From NCBI RefSeq assembly GCF_014646275.1, contig NZ_BMND01000005.1, forward strand, positions 62,001 through 126,000: a stretch of 64,000 bases of DNA, read 5' to 3'. The stretch comes from Streptomyces kronopolitis (GTDB lineage: Bacteria > Actinomycetota > Actinomycetes > Streptomycetales > Streptomycetaceae). The position numbers and the translations under genes were made by a program. The notes beneath the pieces are model-generated. The model was not told the origin of the DNA and did not search any database. It worked only from the letters and a program-made list of their open reading frames with translations. Each line of letters opens with the position of its first letter. The first letter of the stretch is position 1. Positions 8,302-17,114 of this stretch are shown in pieces.

Positions 8302-8553
8302 TCAGCCGCCGGTGCCCTGCACATGCGCCCTGATCTCTTCCAGCCGGTCCAGCAGTTCGTCCTCGCGCCGGTCGAAGGTCTCCTCATCGATCTCGCCGGC
8401 GAGCAGCGCGCGTTCGAGGGCGGCGAGTTCCCGCTCGATGGGTGCGGGGTCGTAGTACTCCTCCTCCGCGGCGTCGACGACGCGTTCCATGACCCAGGCC
8501 ACGCCGCGCACGGGCGCCAGCGGAAGGGTGGCGAGTTGGCTCAACAGTCCCAT
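8302..8553 (-). CDS. gvpG: Gas vesicle protein GvpG
   Basis: An 83-residue GvpG, an essential accessory assembly protein. It shows the family pattern of a hydrophobic N-terminus (MGLLSQLATLPLAPVRGVAW) and an acidic helical C-terminus (IERELAALERALLAGEIDEE, then R-R-E-D-E-L-L-D-R-L). It starts 9 bases after the gvpF stop. An 81-base gap without a gene separates it from gvpJ; no separate promoter is evident there. Confidence 0.93.
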   Translation of the reverse strand: MGLLSQLATLPLAPVRGVAWVMERVVDAAEEEYYDPAPIERELAALERALLAGEIDEETFDRREDELLDRLEEIRAHVQGTGG

Positions 8554-8562
8554 GGGGACTCC

Positions 8563-9276
8563 CTAGACGAAACTGTAGGCGGGCAGCGGGCCGAGCAGCC
8601 GGAGGTCGAAGTCCTCCCCCAGCTCCTTGGCCAGATCCTGCTGCGCGCCGAGGAAGCTCTTCTCGTTGTCCTGCTCCACCAGGAAGGACACGCTCAGGAA
8701 GTCGTCCCCGGTCGCCTGCGACAGGCGCTCCTCGCGGGCGAACCCGCGCAGTGCGTCGACGAGTTGGCCGGCGAGCGCCTCCTGCCGGTCCTGTACTTCC
8801 CGGGCGATCAGTTCACCGAGGGCGAGCGGCAGTTCCGGTCCGCCAGTACCGCTCTTGAGCTGGTCGTTCAGCGTGCGTGCCTCGTCCGACTCCGAGAGGA
8901 TCTGCCGCAGCAGCGCCTCCTCGGCCTGGGCGGCCTTGAGGTGGTACTCGACGCACCCCTCCAGTGCCTCCAGCCGCTCGGTGAATTCCTCCGCACGCTC
9001 CTCCAGTACCTCGCGCACGGCCTCGTCGTCCGTGGTGGTGAAGCCGAACTGCAGGGGCAGGACGGTGCCGTCGGCCATCAGCGTCTCCTGGACGGCCTGA
9101 TGCGCGCCGAGGTCGCGGCGCTTGGGGCGCAGCTGCTCGGGGGCGTCGCTGACGACGGCGGTGAGTTCCTCGCTGCGCACCGTGCGCAGCGTGGACGGCG
9201 GGTCGCCGACCCCGTGCAGGGACGTGAGGTGCTGGGGGTGGCTGGTCGCCACGATGGAGTAGACATAGACGGGCAT
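8563..9276 (-). CDS. gvpF: Gas vesicle protein GvpF
   Basis: A 237-residue GvpF/L-family protein beginning MPVYVYSIVATSHPQHL, with the conserved middle segment TLMADGTVLPLQFGFTTTDD and an end ...LLGPLPAYSF. GvpF interacts with the structural protein GvpA and with other accessory proteins at the start of assembly. It begins 3 bases after the gvpA stop, so the two genes are tightly coupled. It is shorter than the second family member (gvpL) in the same operon. Confidence 0.93.
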   Translation of the reverse strand: MPVYVYSIVATSHPQHLTSLHGVGDPPSTLRTVRSEELTAVVSDAPEQLRPKRRDLGAHQAVQETLMADGTVLPLQFGFTTTDDEAVREVLEERAEEFTERLEALEGCVEYHLKAAQAEEALLRQILSESDEARTLNDQLKSGTGGPELPLALGELIAREVQDRQEALAGQLVDALRGFAREERLSQATGDDFLSVSFLVEQDNEKSFLGAQQDLAKELGEDFDLRLLGPLPAYSFV

Positions 9277-9279
9277 CGC

Positions 9280-9732
9280 TCACTCCTTCCGGCGACGGGC
9301 CGGGCGACGGGCCGGCCGCTCACGCCGGCCGGCGGGCTCCTTGTGCTTCTCCTCGTCCTCCTCCTCGTCGTCGCCGCCCTTGAGGGCGTCGCTGACGGCT
9401 TCCGCGGCCCCGGACAGCGCGCCCTTGGCCTTGCCGTGCGAACCGCCCTCGGTGACCTCGCCGACCAGGTCGGTCAGCTGGGAGGGCGCCTTGCGGCCCT
9501 CCTCCAGGTCGAGGCGGTTGCAGGCCTCGGCGAAGCGCAGGTAGGTGTCGACGCTCGCGACGACGATGCGGGCATCGATCTTGAGAATTTCGATGCCGAC
9601 CAGCGACACGCGCACGAAGACGTCGATGACCAGTCCGCGGTCCAGGATCAGATCGAGGATCTCGTAGAGATTGCCGGAGCCTCCCCCGCCGCCGGTGGCG
9701 ACGGATCCTCCGCCTTGCGGCACCACAGTCAC
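9280..9732 (-). CDS. gvpA: Gas vesicle structural protein GvpA
   Basis: A 150-residue GvpA, the ribbed shell subunit. The core ([20 protein letters not shown], then [25 protein letters not shown]) closely matches canonical GvpA. A Gly-rich N-terminal linker precedes it. A long C-terminal extension with an acidic D-D-E-E-E-D-E-E run and a basic Arg-rich end follows, longer than in cyanobacterial GvpA (about 70 residues). GGGAGG five bases upstream sets the GTG at 9732; a GTG at 9747 overlaps it. An 84-base gap follows gvpO. Confidence 0.93.
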   Translation of the reverse strand: MTVVPQGGGSVATGGGGGSGNLYEILDLILDRGLVIDVFVRVSLVGIEILKIDARIVVASVDTYLRFAEACNRLDLEEGRKAPSQLTDLVGEVTEGGSHGKAKGALSGAAEAVSDALKGGDDEEEDEEKHKEPAGRRERPARRPARRRKE

Positions 9733-9816
9733 GGTGCCTCCCTTCACCGGCTCACCCCGCGTGCGGGGCGGCCGAGTCGTTCGCCCGGCGAACGTGCTGC
9801 GGCGGGCCGCCGGTCC

Positions 9817-10212
9817 TCAACGCCGGTCGACCTGGCCGCGGGTGTAGCGGCGGGTGCGTTCGTACGCCACCAGCTCGCCTTCGGTGTCGAGCCTCACCCG
9901 GTACGTCGCCATCACGCTGGTGGTTCCGGGCACCCGTTCCAGCTCCAGGACCTCCACATCCGCCTGCCAGCCGTCCTCCGTCGGCTGCACCGCGGAGACG
10001 GACTCGGGCGCCCGCCCCAGCAGCTGTTCGAGCTGCTCGGAGGCGTTCCGCATGGCGCGCGGCGCCGAAACGCGGCGGGCCGCGCGCTCCGTCGTCCCGC
10101 TCTCGCGGCCGTCGGCCCGGCCACTGCCGGTTTTTCTTACGGCTTTCTTGGCGGTCTTCTTACCGGACGGACGCCGGACTCGTTCCGTGTCGTCCTCTTC
10201 GTCTGCGGCCAT
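9817..10212 (-). CDS. gvpO: Gas vesicle protein GvpO
   Basis: A 131-residue GvpO, the first gene of the operon. The N-terminal half is low-complexity and highly basic (RRPSGKKTAKKAVRKTGSGR). The C-terminal half is the conserved domain (LLGRAPESVSAVQPTEDGWQ, then V-E-V-L-E-L-E-R-V-P and ...YERTRRYTRGQ). GGAGAAG just before the ATG at 10212 sets the start; an upstream in-frame ATG (10239) lacks such a site. GvpO is linked in other systems to expression or assembly of vesicles. Its promoter must lie in 10213-10300, where GTATATCAT is seen on the minus strand. Confidence 0.9.
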   Translation of the reverse strand: MAADEEDDTERVRRPSGKKTAKKAVRKTGSGRADGRESGTTERAARRVSAPRAMRNASEQLEQLLGRAPESVSAVQPTEDGWQADVEVLELERVPGTTSVMATYRVRLDTEGELVAYERTRRYTRGQVDRR

Positions 10213-10477
10213 GTTCTTCTCCGGATTCGGAGGCGACATGCTGCCCACGCCACTTCCAAGAGGCGCCACTACATGATATACGGCCTGGGCTGCGCGCATC
10301 TTGAACGATTCCGCCCCTGGCGGGAGGCGGGGCGGTCGGGGAACCGAGTGCCGCGGGCCGGTCGGCGGCGTAACGTCGGCACTGACCCGGGAGAGACGGC
10401 ACGGCGGTCTCGGCACGGGGATACCGGCGGGCCGGAGTGGTCTCGATGGCGCGACGACAGCTGTGTGCAGGTGTGCG

Positions 10478-12601
10478 ATGACCGGCGGGGCCGGGGCGGA
10501 TCCGGTCGACCGGGCACTGCTCGGCGCCCTGCGGAAGACCGGCGCCTCGGCCGGCGGCCTCTACGAGCTGGCGGACGACGAACCGGTGCTGCAGCTCACG
10601 GTCATGAGCGGGATCCCGGCGCCGTTCCTGGAGCCGTGGAGCCGGGTGGCGCTGGCGGCCCCGATCCCGGTCGCGGTGGCCGCCCGCGAGCGGCGCCTGG
10701 TGTGGGCCGGCGGGCAGCAGCAGCTGGCCCGGGACTTCCCCCGCACGGCGGTGGCCGTGCCCTACGACTTCGCGCTGGCGGCCGCCCCGGTCGGCGACGG
10801 CGCCACCGGCCACGGCGCCCTGCTGCTGATGTGGCCGGCCGGGCACGCGCCGCAGCTGTCGGCGGACGAGTACGAGGCGGTGGCGGCCTCCTGCCGGCGT
10901 CTGGCGGCGCTGCTGGACGAGCGCCCCCGGCCCCGGGGCCCCGCCGCGCCCGCCGGTGCGCCGCGGGTCGTGTCGCCTCCGCCGCCGCGGTCCGTGAGCC
11001 CCCGTGAGGCGCTGGCGGCCGTCGACTACCTGGAGCGGATGCCCGGCGGCTGCTGCGCCCTCGACCTGGAGGGCCGCTTCACCCTGGTCACCACGGGCGC
11101 GGCGGAGCTGCTCGGCGGGCCGGACACCGGGCTGATCGGCTCGCGCCCCTGGGACGCCCTGCCGTGGCTGCGCGACCCGGCCTTCGAGGACCGCTACCGC
11201 GCCGCGGTGATCAGCCGCCGGGCGATGTCGTTCACCGCCTGCCGGCCGCCGGACCGGTGGCTGACGTTCCGCCTGTTCCCGGACGCCCGCGGGCTGAGCG
11301 TGTGGATCAGCCCCTCGGAGAAGGACTACGGGCCGGTGACGCCGCCTCCCGCGCAGGGCGAGGTGGTACCGGCGCGGGCCGGGCAGATCTACCACGTCCT
11401 GCACCTCGCGGCGGCCCTCACCGAGGCCGTGGGCGTGCGGGACGTCGTCGATCTCATCGCCGGTCAGATCGTGCCGGCGTTCGGCGCCCAGGGCATGATC
11501 ATGTACGCGGCGGAGGGGGGCCGGCTGCACACCATCGGCCACCGCGGCTACCCCCCGGAGGCCATCGCCGCCTTCGAGGGCGTCGCCCTGGACGCCGCCC
11601 ACAGCCCCGCCGTCCACGCCCTGGCCACCGGGGAGTCCAGCTTCTTCAGCTCCCCCGAGGACATCGAACGCGACTACCCGGGGCTGCTGCGGCTGACCGG
11701 CAAGGCGTCCCGGGCCGTGCTGCCGCTGGTGGTCTCCGGCCGCCCGGTCGGCTGCTGCATCCTCTCCTACACCCGGCCCCGCACCTTCAGCCCGCAGGAG
11801 CGCCAGGTCCTCACCTCGCTGGCGGGGCTGATCGCCCAGGCGCTGGACCGCGCCCGGCTGTACGACACCAAGCAGCAGCTGGCCCACGACCTCCAGGCCG
11901 GTCTGCTGCCGCACAGCCTGCCCGAGGTGCCCGGGTTCGCCGTCGCCGGCCGCTACCTGCCGTCGACCCGCGGTATGGAGATCGGCGGCGACTTCTACGA
12001 CCTGATCCGGCTCGACGAGGGGCACATCGCGGCCGTCATCGGTGACGTCCAGGGGCACAACGCGGCGGCCGCGGCCTTCATGGGGCAGGCCCGCACCGCC
12101 GTGCGCGCCTACGCGGCCGCGGGGGTGTCCCCCGGCGAGGTACTGGCCCGCACCAACCGGCTGCTGACGGATCTGGACCCGGAGCTGTTCACCAGCTGCC
12201 TGTACGTCCACATCGACCTGCGGACCCGGCGGGCGTGCCTGGCCGGGGCCGGTCATCCGCCGCCCATCCTGCGCCACCCCGACCGGCACACCTCGGTGCT
12301 GCACGTACCGCCCGGACTGCTCCTGGGGATCGACCCGGACGCCCGGTACTCCGCCACGGAGATCACCCTGCCGTCCCGGTCCGTCCTGGCGCTCTACACC
12401 GACGGCCTGGTCGAAACGCCGGGCGTGGACCCCGAGCGCTCGGTCGCCGAACTGGCCGGGCGGCTCCACGACGCTCCGCCGCTGGGCCCCGAACGCCTCG
12501 CCGACGCGCTCCTGGAGAAGGACGCCGACACGGACCGGCAGGACGACGTGGCACTGCTCCTGCTGTCCGCCCTGCCCTCCGGCCCGGCCATCCCGGTATG
12601 A
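10478..12601 (+). CDS. Multi-domain PAS/GAF SpoIIE-type serine phosphatase
   Basis: A 707-residue cytoplasmic sensor phosphatase. In order: an N-terminal GAF-like region (about 1-150), a PAS-like domain (about 180-290, LDLEGRFTLVTTGAAELLGG), a GAF domain (about 305-465) and a PP2C/SpoIIE domain (about 467-705). The phosphatase metal ligands are visible as GGDFYD, GDVQGHN and the final D-R-Q-D-D-V-A. Such proteins dephosphorylate anti-sigma antagonists in partner-switching cascades. It is transcribed divergently from gvpO, so it might tune sigma control of the gas vesicle operon; that link is inference. The ATG at 10478 follows an AGGTG site. Confidence 0.88.
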   Translation: MTGGAGADPVDRALLGALRKTGASAGGLYELADDEPVLQLTVMSGIPAPFLEPWSRVALAAPIPVAVAARERRLVWAGGQQQLARDFPRTAVAVPYDFALAAAPVGDGATGHGALLLMWPAGHAPQLSADEYEAVAASCRRLAALLDERPRPRGPAAPAGAPRVVSPPPPRSVSPREALAAVDYLERMPGGCCALDLEGRFTLVTTGAAELLGGPDTGLIGSRPWDALPWLRDPAFEDRYRAAVISRRAMSFTACRPPDRWLTFRLFPDARGLSVWISPSEKDYGPVTPPPAQGEVVPARAGQIYHVLHLAAALTEAVGVRDVVDLIAGQIVPAFGAQGMIMYAAEGGRLHTIGHRGYPPEAIAAFEGVALDAAHSPAVHALATGESSFFSSPEDIERDYPGLLRLTGKASRAVLPLVVSGRPVGCCILSYTRPRTFSPQERQVLTSLAGLIAQALDRARLYDTKQQLAHDLQAGLLPHSLPEVPGFAVAGRYLPSTRGMEIGGDFYDLIRLDEGHIAAVIGDVQGHNAAAAAFMGQARTAVRAYAAAGVSPGEVLARTNRLLTDLDPELFTSCLYVHIDLRTRRACLAGAGHPPPILRHPDRHTSVLHVPPGLLLGIDPDARYSATEITLPSRSVLALYTDGLVETPGVDPERSVAELAGRLHDAPPLGPERLADALLEKDADTDRQDDVALLLLSALPSGPAIPV

Positions 12602-13147
12602 GCCCGGCGCCGCGGGCCGTGCGGCGACGCCGGGAAGGGTGAACGGCCGGGCGGGCGCGGGGGCGAGCGGCCGGGCGCCGCGGCGCGCTTCCACGCTGTC
12701 CCGATGAAGACCGCCGCCGGGTTTTACCCGGGACCGGAACAGGGAAGCAGCCTCTCCACGTCACGGTGACACGCCGGGACATCCACGCGGTGGGGCCGCG
12801 CACCACGGTCCCCGAGAGCCGGGGCGCACCCCCCGGAGGACGACGGCAGGGAAGACACGCCCGCGGGCAACCCAAGGGGAACGCACTACAGAGAGCACAA
12901 CGACACCAGCACGCAGCAGTGCCGCCAGGCCCCTCACCGTCCGATACTGGTCCCGCCGCACCTCGACGTCCAAGGCCGGCACCCGCCACCCGAGAGGCCG
13001 TCAGCACCGTCCGCACGAGGTCGGCAGCAGCCCGCCGAAGCCCGATTCCCCTGCCCGGAGACTACCGAGATCAACCGCGGCCTACCTACCATGACCTGGA
13101 CAAACACCGGTCATCGGGCCCACTGCCAGTTTCACCAGGAGGTACCC
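12602..13147. other. Gene-free region between phosphatase and dhaK
   Basis: About 550 bases without a convincing gene. It starts with a compound stem (CCCGGCG at 12603-12609 pairs with CGCCGGG at 12628-12634, with CCGC/GCGG inside), a plausible terminator of the phosphatase gene. A small hairpin CCGGGT-TTT-ACCCGG lies near 12717-12731. The dhaK promoter should lie in the right half, but no clear -35/-10 pair was found. Confidence 0.5.
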
Positions 13148-14140
13148 ATGAAGATGCTGATCAACGTCGCCGAAACCGTGGTGGCCGATGCGCTGCGCGG
13201 CATGGCAGCGGCGCATCCTGAGCTGGTGGTGGATGTCGAGAACCGGGTGATCGTGCGGCGGGACGCGCCGGTGGCGGAGAAGGTGGCGCTGGTCTCCGGG
13301 GGCGGCAGCGGTCACGAGCCGCTGCACGGGGGATTCGTGGGGCCCGGCATGCTGGACGCCGCCTGTCCCGGCGAGGTCTTCACCTCGCCGGTGCCCGACC
13401 AGATGGTGCGTGCCGCGGCGGCCGTGGACAGCGGGCACGGCGTGCTGTTCCTCGTGAAGAACTACACCGGGGACGTGCTCAACTTCCAGATGGCGGCCGA
13501 GCTGGCGGAGGACGAGGGGGTGCAGGTGGCCAGCGTGCTCATCGACGACGATGTCGCGGTGAACGACTCGACGTTCACCGCGGGGCGGCGCGGCACCGGC
13601 GCGACCCTGTTCGTGGAGAAGATCGCCGGCGCCGCGGCCGAGGAGGGCATGCCGCTGGAGCGGGTGGAGGCGCTGGCCCGGCAGGTCGTGGCGTCGTCGC
13701 GCAGCTTCGGGGTGGCGCTGAGCGCCTGCACGACTCCCGCGAAGGGCAGCCCGACGTTCGATCTTCCGGACGGCGAGCTGGAGTTGGGCGTCGGGATCCA
13801 CGGTGAGCCGGGGCGCGAGCGCCGCGCGATGATGACCTCGCGGGAGATCGCGGACTTCGCGGTCGACGCGGTGCTGGCCGAGCTGGACCCGCGGCTGCCG
13901 GTGCTGGTGCTGGTCAACGGCATGGGCGCGACCCCGCTGCTGGAGCTGTACGGGTTCCAGGCGGAGGTCCGCCGGGTGCTCGACGAACGCGGCGTGGCGG
14001 TGGCCCGCACGCTCGTGGGGAACTATGTGACCTCGCTGGACATGGCGGGCTGTTCGGTGACGCTGTGCCAGGTGGACGGGGAACTGCTGCGGCTGTGGGA
14101 CGCGCCGGTGCAGACCGCGGGACTCCGCTGGGGCCGGTGA
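13148..14140 (+). CDS. dhaK: Dihydroxyacetone kinase subunit DhaK
   Basis: A 330-residue DhaK, the substrate-binding subunit of PTS-dependent dihydroxyacetone kinase. The residues used in the E. coli enzyme appear at the same numbers: His56 (GSGHEP), Asp109 (NYTGDV) and His218 (GVGIHGEPG), the histidine that binds dihydroxyacetone covalently. AGGAGG before the ATG at 13148 fixes the start. It is the first gene of a dhaK-dhaL-dhaM operon that converts dihydroxyacetone to dihydroxyacetone phosphate in the cytoplasm. Confidence 0.96.
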   Translation: MKMLINVAETVVADALRGMAAAHPELVVDVENRVIVRRDAPVAEKVALVSGGGSGHEPLHGGFVGPGMLDAACPGEVFTSPVPDQMVRAAAAVDSGHGVLFLVKNYTGDVLNFQMAAELAEDEGVQVASVLIDDDVAVNDSTFTAGRRGTGATLFVEKIAGAAAEEGMPLERVEALARQVVASSRSFGVALSACTTPAKGSPTFDLPDGELELGVGIHGEPGRERRAMMTSREIADFAVDAVLAELDPRLPVLVLVNGMGATPLLELYGFQAEVRRVLDERGVAVARTLVGNYVTSLDMAGCSVTLCQVDGELLRLWDAPVQTAGLRWGR

Positions 14141-14197
14141 ACCGGCGCCAGCTACCCGCTTTTCGTTGAGTACCCGAACGACCAAGGAGAGTAGTCC

Positions 14198-14806
14198 GTG
14201 TCCGAAACGGTGCTGGATGCCGCGTTCTTCGTACGCTGGATGACGGCGGCGGCCGCCGTCATCGACCGGGAGGCCGACCGGCTCACCGAGCTGGACTCCC
14301 CCATCGGTGACGCCGACCACGGGAGGAATATGCAGCGCGGCTTCGCGGCCGTGGTCACAGCGCTGGAGGCGGAGCCGCCGGCCACGCCCGGCGCCGTGCT
14401 GACCGCCGCCGGACGCAAGCTGATCTCCAGTGTGGGAGGGGCGTCCGGGCCGCTGTACGGGACGCTGCTGCGGCGGGCCGGCAAGGCGCTCGGCGAGGAG
14501 CCGCAGGTGTCCGCGCAGGAGCTGCGGACCGGGCTGAGCGCCGGGGTCGACGCGGTGGCGCAGCTCGGCGGCTCGGCGCCGGGCGACAAGACGATGCTCG
14601 ACGCGCTGGTGCCGGGGGTCGAGGCGCTGGCGACCTCCTTCGACGCGGCGGCCACCGCCGCCGAGAAGGGGGCGCTGGCGACCGTGCCGCTCCAGGCCAA
14701 GAAGGGCCGGGCCAGCTATCTGGGCGAACGCAGCATCGGGCACCAGGATCCGGGGGCGACGTCCTCGGCGCTGCTGTTCGCGGCCCTCGCGGAGGTGGCG
14801 AAGTGA
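14198..14806 (+). CDS. dhaL: Dihydroxyacetone kinase subunit DhaL
   Basis: A 202-residue DhaL, the nucleotide-binding subunit. In PTS-type systems it keeps ADP bound and shuttles phosphate from DhaM to dihydroxyacetone. The magnesium-binding aspartates are seen in ELDSPIGDADHGRNMQRG (Asp33, Asp38, Asp40), and the SVGGASGPLYG loop follows. The GTG at 14198 is preceded by AAGGAGAG. It lies 57 bases after dhaK and overlaps dhaM by 4 bases. Confidence 0.95.
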   Translation: MSETVLDAAFFVRWMTAAAAVIDREADRLTELDSPIGDADHGRNMQRGFAAVVTALEAEPPATPGAVLTAAGRKLISSVGGASGPLYGTLLRRAGKALGEEPQVSAQELRTGLSAGVDAVAQLGGSAPGDKTMLDALVPGVEALATSFDAAATAAEKGALATVPLQAKKGRASYLGERSIGHQDPGATSSALLFAALAEVAK

Positions 14807-15234
14807 GCGAGCGGACGACGGACGGTGCGGCCGGCGGCACGGTCGGGGTGGTGCTGGTGTCGCACAGCGCGCCGGTCGCCGAGTCGGTGGCACAGCTGGC
14901 GGTCGGGCTCGCCGGTGGCGGCGGCACGGTGCCGGTGGCCGCCGCGGGCGGCGGTCCGGACGGCGGACTGGGCACGAGCGCGGAGCTGATCACCGAAGCG
15001 GCCCGGTCGGTGGACCGGGGTGCCGGGGTGGCGATCCTGGTCGACCTGGGCAGCGCCGTGCTGACCGTGAAGTCGCTGCTCGCCGAGGGCGACGAACTCC
15101 CCGAGGGCGCGCGGCTGGTGGACGCGCCGTTCGTGGAGGGCGCGGTGGCCGCGGTGGTCACCGCCTCGACCGGCGCGGATCTGGACGCGGTCGCGGCGGC
15201 GGCCGGGGAGGCGTACGGCTACCGCAAGGAGTGA
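14803..15234 (+). CDS. dhaM: Phosphotransfer subunit DhaM (EIIA-Man-like)
   Basis: A 143-residue protein with the EIIA-Man fold. It carries the phospho-accepting histidine in VGVVLVSHSAPVAES (His21) and the GILVDLGSAVLTV-like strand of DhaM. It takes phosphate from the general PTS protein HPr and passes it to ADP in DhaL. Only this domain is present; the E. coli protein also carries HPr-like and EI-like domains, so here general PTS proteins must donate. The GTG start overlaps the dhaL stop (GTGA). Confidence 0.93.
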   Translation: MSERTTDGAAGGTVGVVLVSHSAPVAESVAQLAVGLAGGGGTVPVAAAGGGPDGGLGTSAELITEAARSVDRGAGVAILVDLGSAVLTVKSLLAEGDELPEGARLVDAPFVEGAVAAVVTASTGADLDAVAAAAGEAYGYRKE

Positions 15235-15270
15235 GGCAGACCGGACCGGAGGCCGGCTGCCGCGCCCTGC

Positions 15271-16089
15271 TCAGGGTTTGCGGGCGACGCCCGCGTAGCA
15301 GGCGGCCTCCGCGTCGGTGACGTGTGTGGCGTCCTCGGGGTGGTCCGGGCGCCACTGGTGGGAGAGCGTCACGCCCGGCTCCAGCAGCTCCCAGCCGTCG
15401 AAGAAGCGCAGGAACGCGGCGCGGGAGCGGAACTGGAGCCGGGTGCCGGCCTCCCCGTAGATCTTGATGATCTTGCCCATGGCCTCGGGGCTGAAGTCCG
15501 GTGTCGCGTGGCTCATGGCGAGCGTACTGCCGCTGGGCAGCGCGGCCTTGAGGCACTCGACGATCTCGTGGGCGCGGTCGCCGCCGTCGTCGGGGACGAA
15601 GTGCATCAGCGCGTTCAGGCTGAGTGCGACCGGGCGGCCCAGATCGAGGGTGTCCAGGAGCTGGGGCGCGGTGAGGATGCCCGCGGGGTCGTGGACGTCG
15701 GCCTGGACGTAGGCGGTCCGGCCCTCGGGGGTGCTGCGCAGCAGGGCCGCGGCGTGCGCGAGGACGATCGGGTCGTTGTCGGTGTAGACGACCCGGGCGT
15801 CGGGGGCGATGCCCTGGGCGACGTCGTGGAGGTTCGGCGCGGTCGGGATGCCGGTGCCGATGTCGAGGAACTGCCGCATCCCGGACGCGGCCAGGACGCG
15901 GGTGGTGCGGTGCATGAACTCGCGGTTGATGCGGGCCGCGACCAGCGCGGCGGGGAAGACGCCCAGCACGCTGCCGGCGGCCATCCGGTCGGCGAGGAAG
16001 TTGGTCTTGCCACCCAGGAAGTAGTCGTAGATCCGGGACGAATGGGCCCGGTCCAGCCGCAGGTCCACCACGGACTCGTGCTCGTTCAT
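15271..16089 (-). CDS. SAM-dependent methyltransferase, DUF574 family
   Basis: A 272-residue protein of the actinomycete DUF574 (PF04672) methyltransferase-like family. The opening RAHSSRIYDYFLGGKTNF is the family hallmark. The SAM-binding region follows: FLDIGTGIPTAPNLHDVA (motif I) and VVYTDNDPIVLAHA (acidic end of strand 2). Substrates of this family are unknown. The ATG at 16089 gives the conserved N-terminus; longer in-frame starts would add only low-complexity residues. Confidence 0.9.
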   Translation of the reverse strand: MNEHESVVDLRLDRAHSSRIYDYFLGGKTNFLADRMAAGSVLGVFPAALVAARINREFMHRTTRVLAASGMRQFLDIGTGIPTAPNLHDVAQGIAPDARVVYTDNDPIVLAHAAALLRSTPEGRTAYVQADVHDPAGILTAPQLLDTLDLGRPVALSLNALMHFVPDDGGDRAHEIVECLKAALPSGSTLAMSHATPDFSPEAMGKIIKIYGEAGTRLQFRSRAAFLRFFDGWELLEPGVTLSHQWRPDHPEDATHVTDAEAACYAGVARKP

Positions 16090-16467
16090 CGTGCGCTGCC
16101 TCCCCGGTACGGCATATGACGCCGGCGCCCGACCGGCGCGCGGTGCCTCCCCCTCGTACGCCGCGCACCCCGGCGGCGCATCCCGCGCCGCCGTGCGCCT
16201 GGCTGGGGAAGCACTGCCCCGTCCGCCCCGGAACATGCCGGAGCGCAGCGGCGAAGGCGCCCGGCAACCGGAACCGCCCGCGGCACCGGCGTCACATGCC
16301 CGTGTCACGCGTAGTCATATGAATACGCTACGGAAGATTTTTGCCCACGCGATGCCACAAACGGGCGTACTTTCCGGTTCATTGGAGGGTGAGGGCAACC
16401 GCTCTCCCGCCGCCGGCCCGCCTCGGCGCCCGATGGCGGAGCACGGCAATCGGAACGAGGACGGCTC

Positions 16468-17112
16468 GTGAGCGTAGACCGGGACCGACCGCTACCGGCG
16501 TGCGCCCCGGCGCATGCCCATACCGCGGAGTTATCGGCACCATCCCGCTGCGGGCTCCCGTCCGTCACACCGGTCGCGCTCGACCGCCAGCTGTCGATCA
16601 CCTTCGAGGCGTTCCTGTCGACGCATGCGCGCAAGTGGCTGACGTACGCCTATCTGCACACCGGCAGCCAGGCCGCGGCCAGGGAGGTCACCCGGGCGGC
16701 GTATGAGCGGCTCGGCAGGCTGTGGCCACACGCCCTACGGCAGGCGTCGGTGGAGGCCTACGCCTGGTCGGTGCTCAAGGAGCGGGTGGTGGAGTGGCTC
16801 TACGACCACCAGCAGCCCACCGCGCTCACCGAGACCGCCGCCTTCGCCGTCGTCACGCACGCCCTGCTGCGCGAGTGCCAGCAGCAATTCGCCATGCTGG
16901 AGAGCCAGTTGGGGCTGTACGCGGCCATCGCGCGGCTGCCGGAGCGGCAGTGCGACGTGATCGTGCTGCGCCATGTCATCGGCTACAGCGACGCCCAGAT
17001 CGGCTCCTTGCTCGGCGTCGACGAAGTGACCGTGCGCTCCTACGCGAGCCGCGGCAAGCGCAAGCTCGCCGCCGCGCTCGGCATCGACCGGGGAAACCCC
17101 AGGGGGAACTGA
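16468..17112 (+). CDS. ECF-like RNA polymerase sigma factor, contains a TTA codon
   Basis: A 214-residue sigma-70 family protein. A sigma2-like region is at about 45-110 and a clear sigma4 helix-turn-helix at about 150-205: IARLPERQCDVIVLRHVIGY, then S-D-A-Q-I-G-S-L-L-G-V-D-E-V-T-V-R-S-Y. Leu22 is encoded by TTA (16531-16533), the rare codon read by the bldA tRNA in Streptomyces. No alternative start lies between it and the conserved region, so translation should depend on that tRNA. The GTG at 16468 is preceded by GAGGACGG. The next gene begins 2 bases later. Confidence 0.8.
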   Translation: MSVDRDRPLPACAPAHAHTAELSAPSRCGLPSVTPVALDRQLSITFEAFLSTHARKWLTYAYLHTGSQAAAREVTRAAYERLGRLWPHALRQASVEAYAWSVLKERVVEWLYDHQQPTALTETAAFAVVTHALLRECQQQFAMLESQLGLYAAIARLPERQCDVIVLRHVIGYSDAQIGSLLGVDEVTVRSYASRGKRKLAAALGIDRGNPRGN

Positions 17113-17114
17113 CC

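Noticed and set aside
8323..11007. Very long plus-strand open frame (about 890 codons) across the gas vesicle genes
   Set aside because: It is antisense to gvpG, gvpF, gvpA and gvpO, all with clear family motifs, and its own product is low-complexity. Long antisense frames are expected in GC-rich DNA.
12766..13221. Plus-strand frame of 151 codons before dhaK
   Set aside because: It runs into dhaK in another frame, is very basic and low-complexity and has no ribosome binding site.
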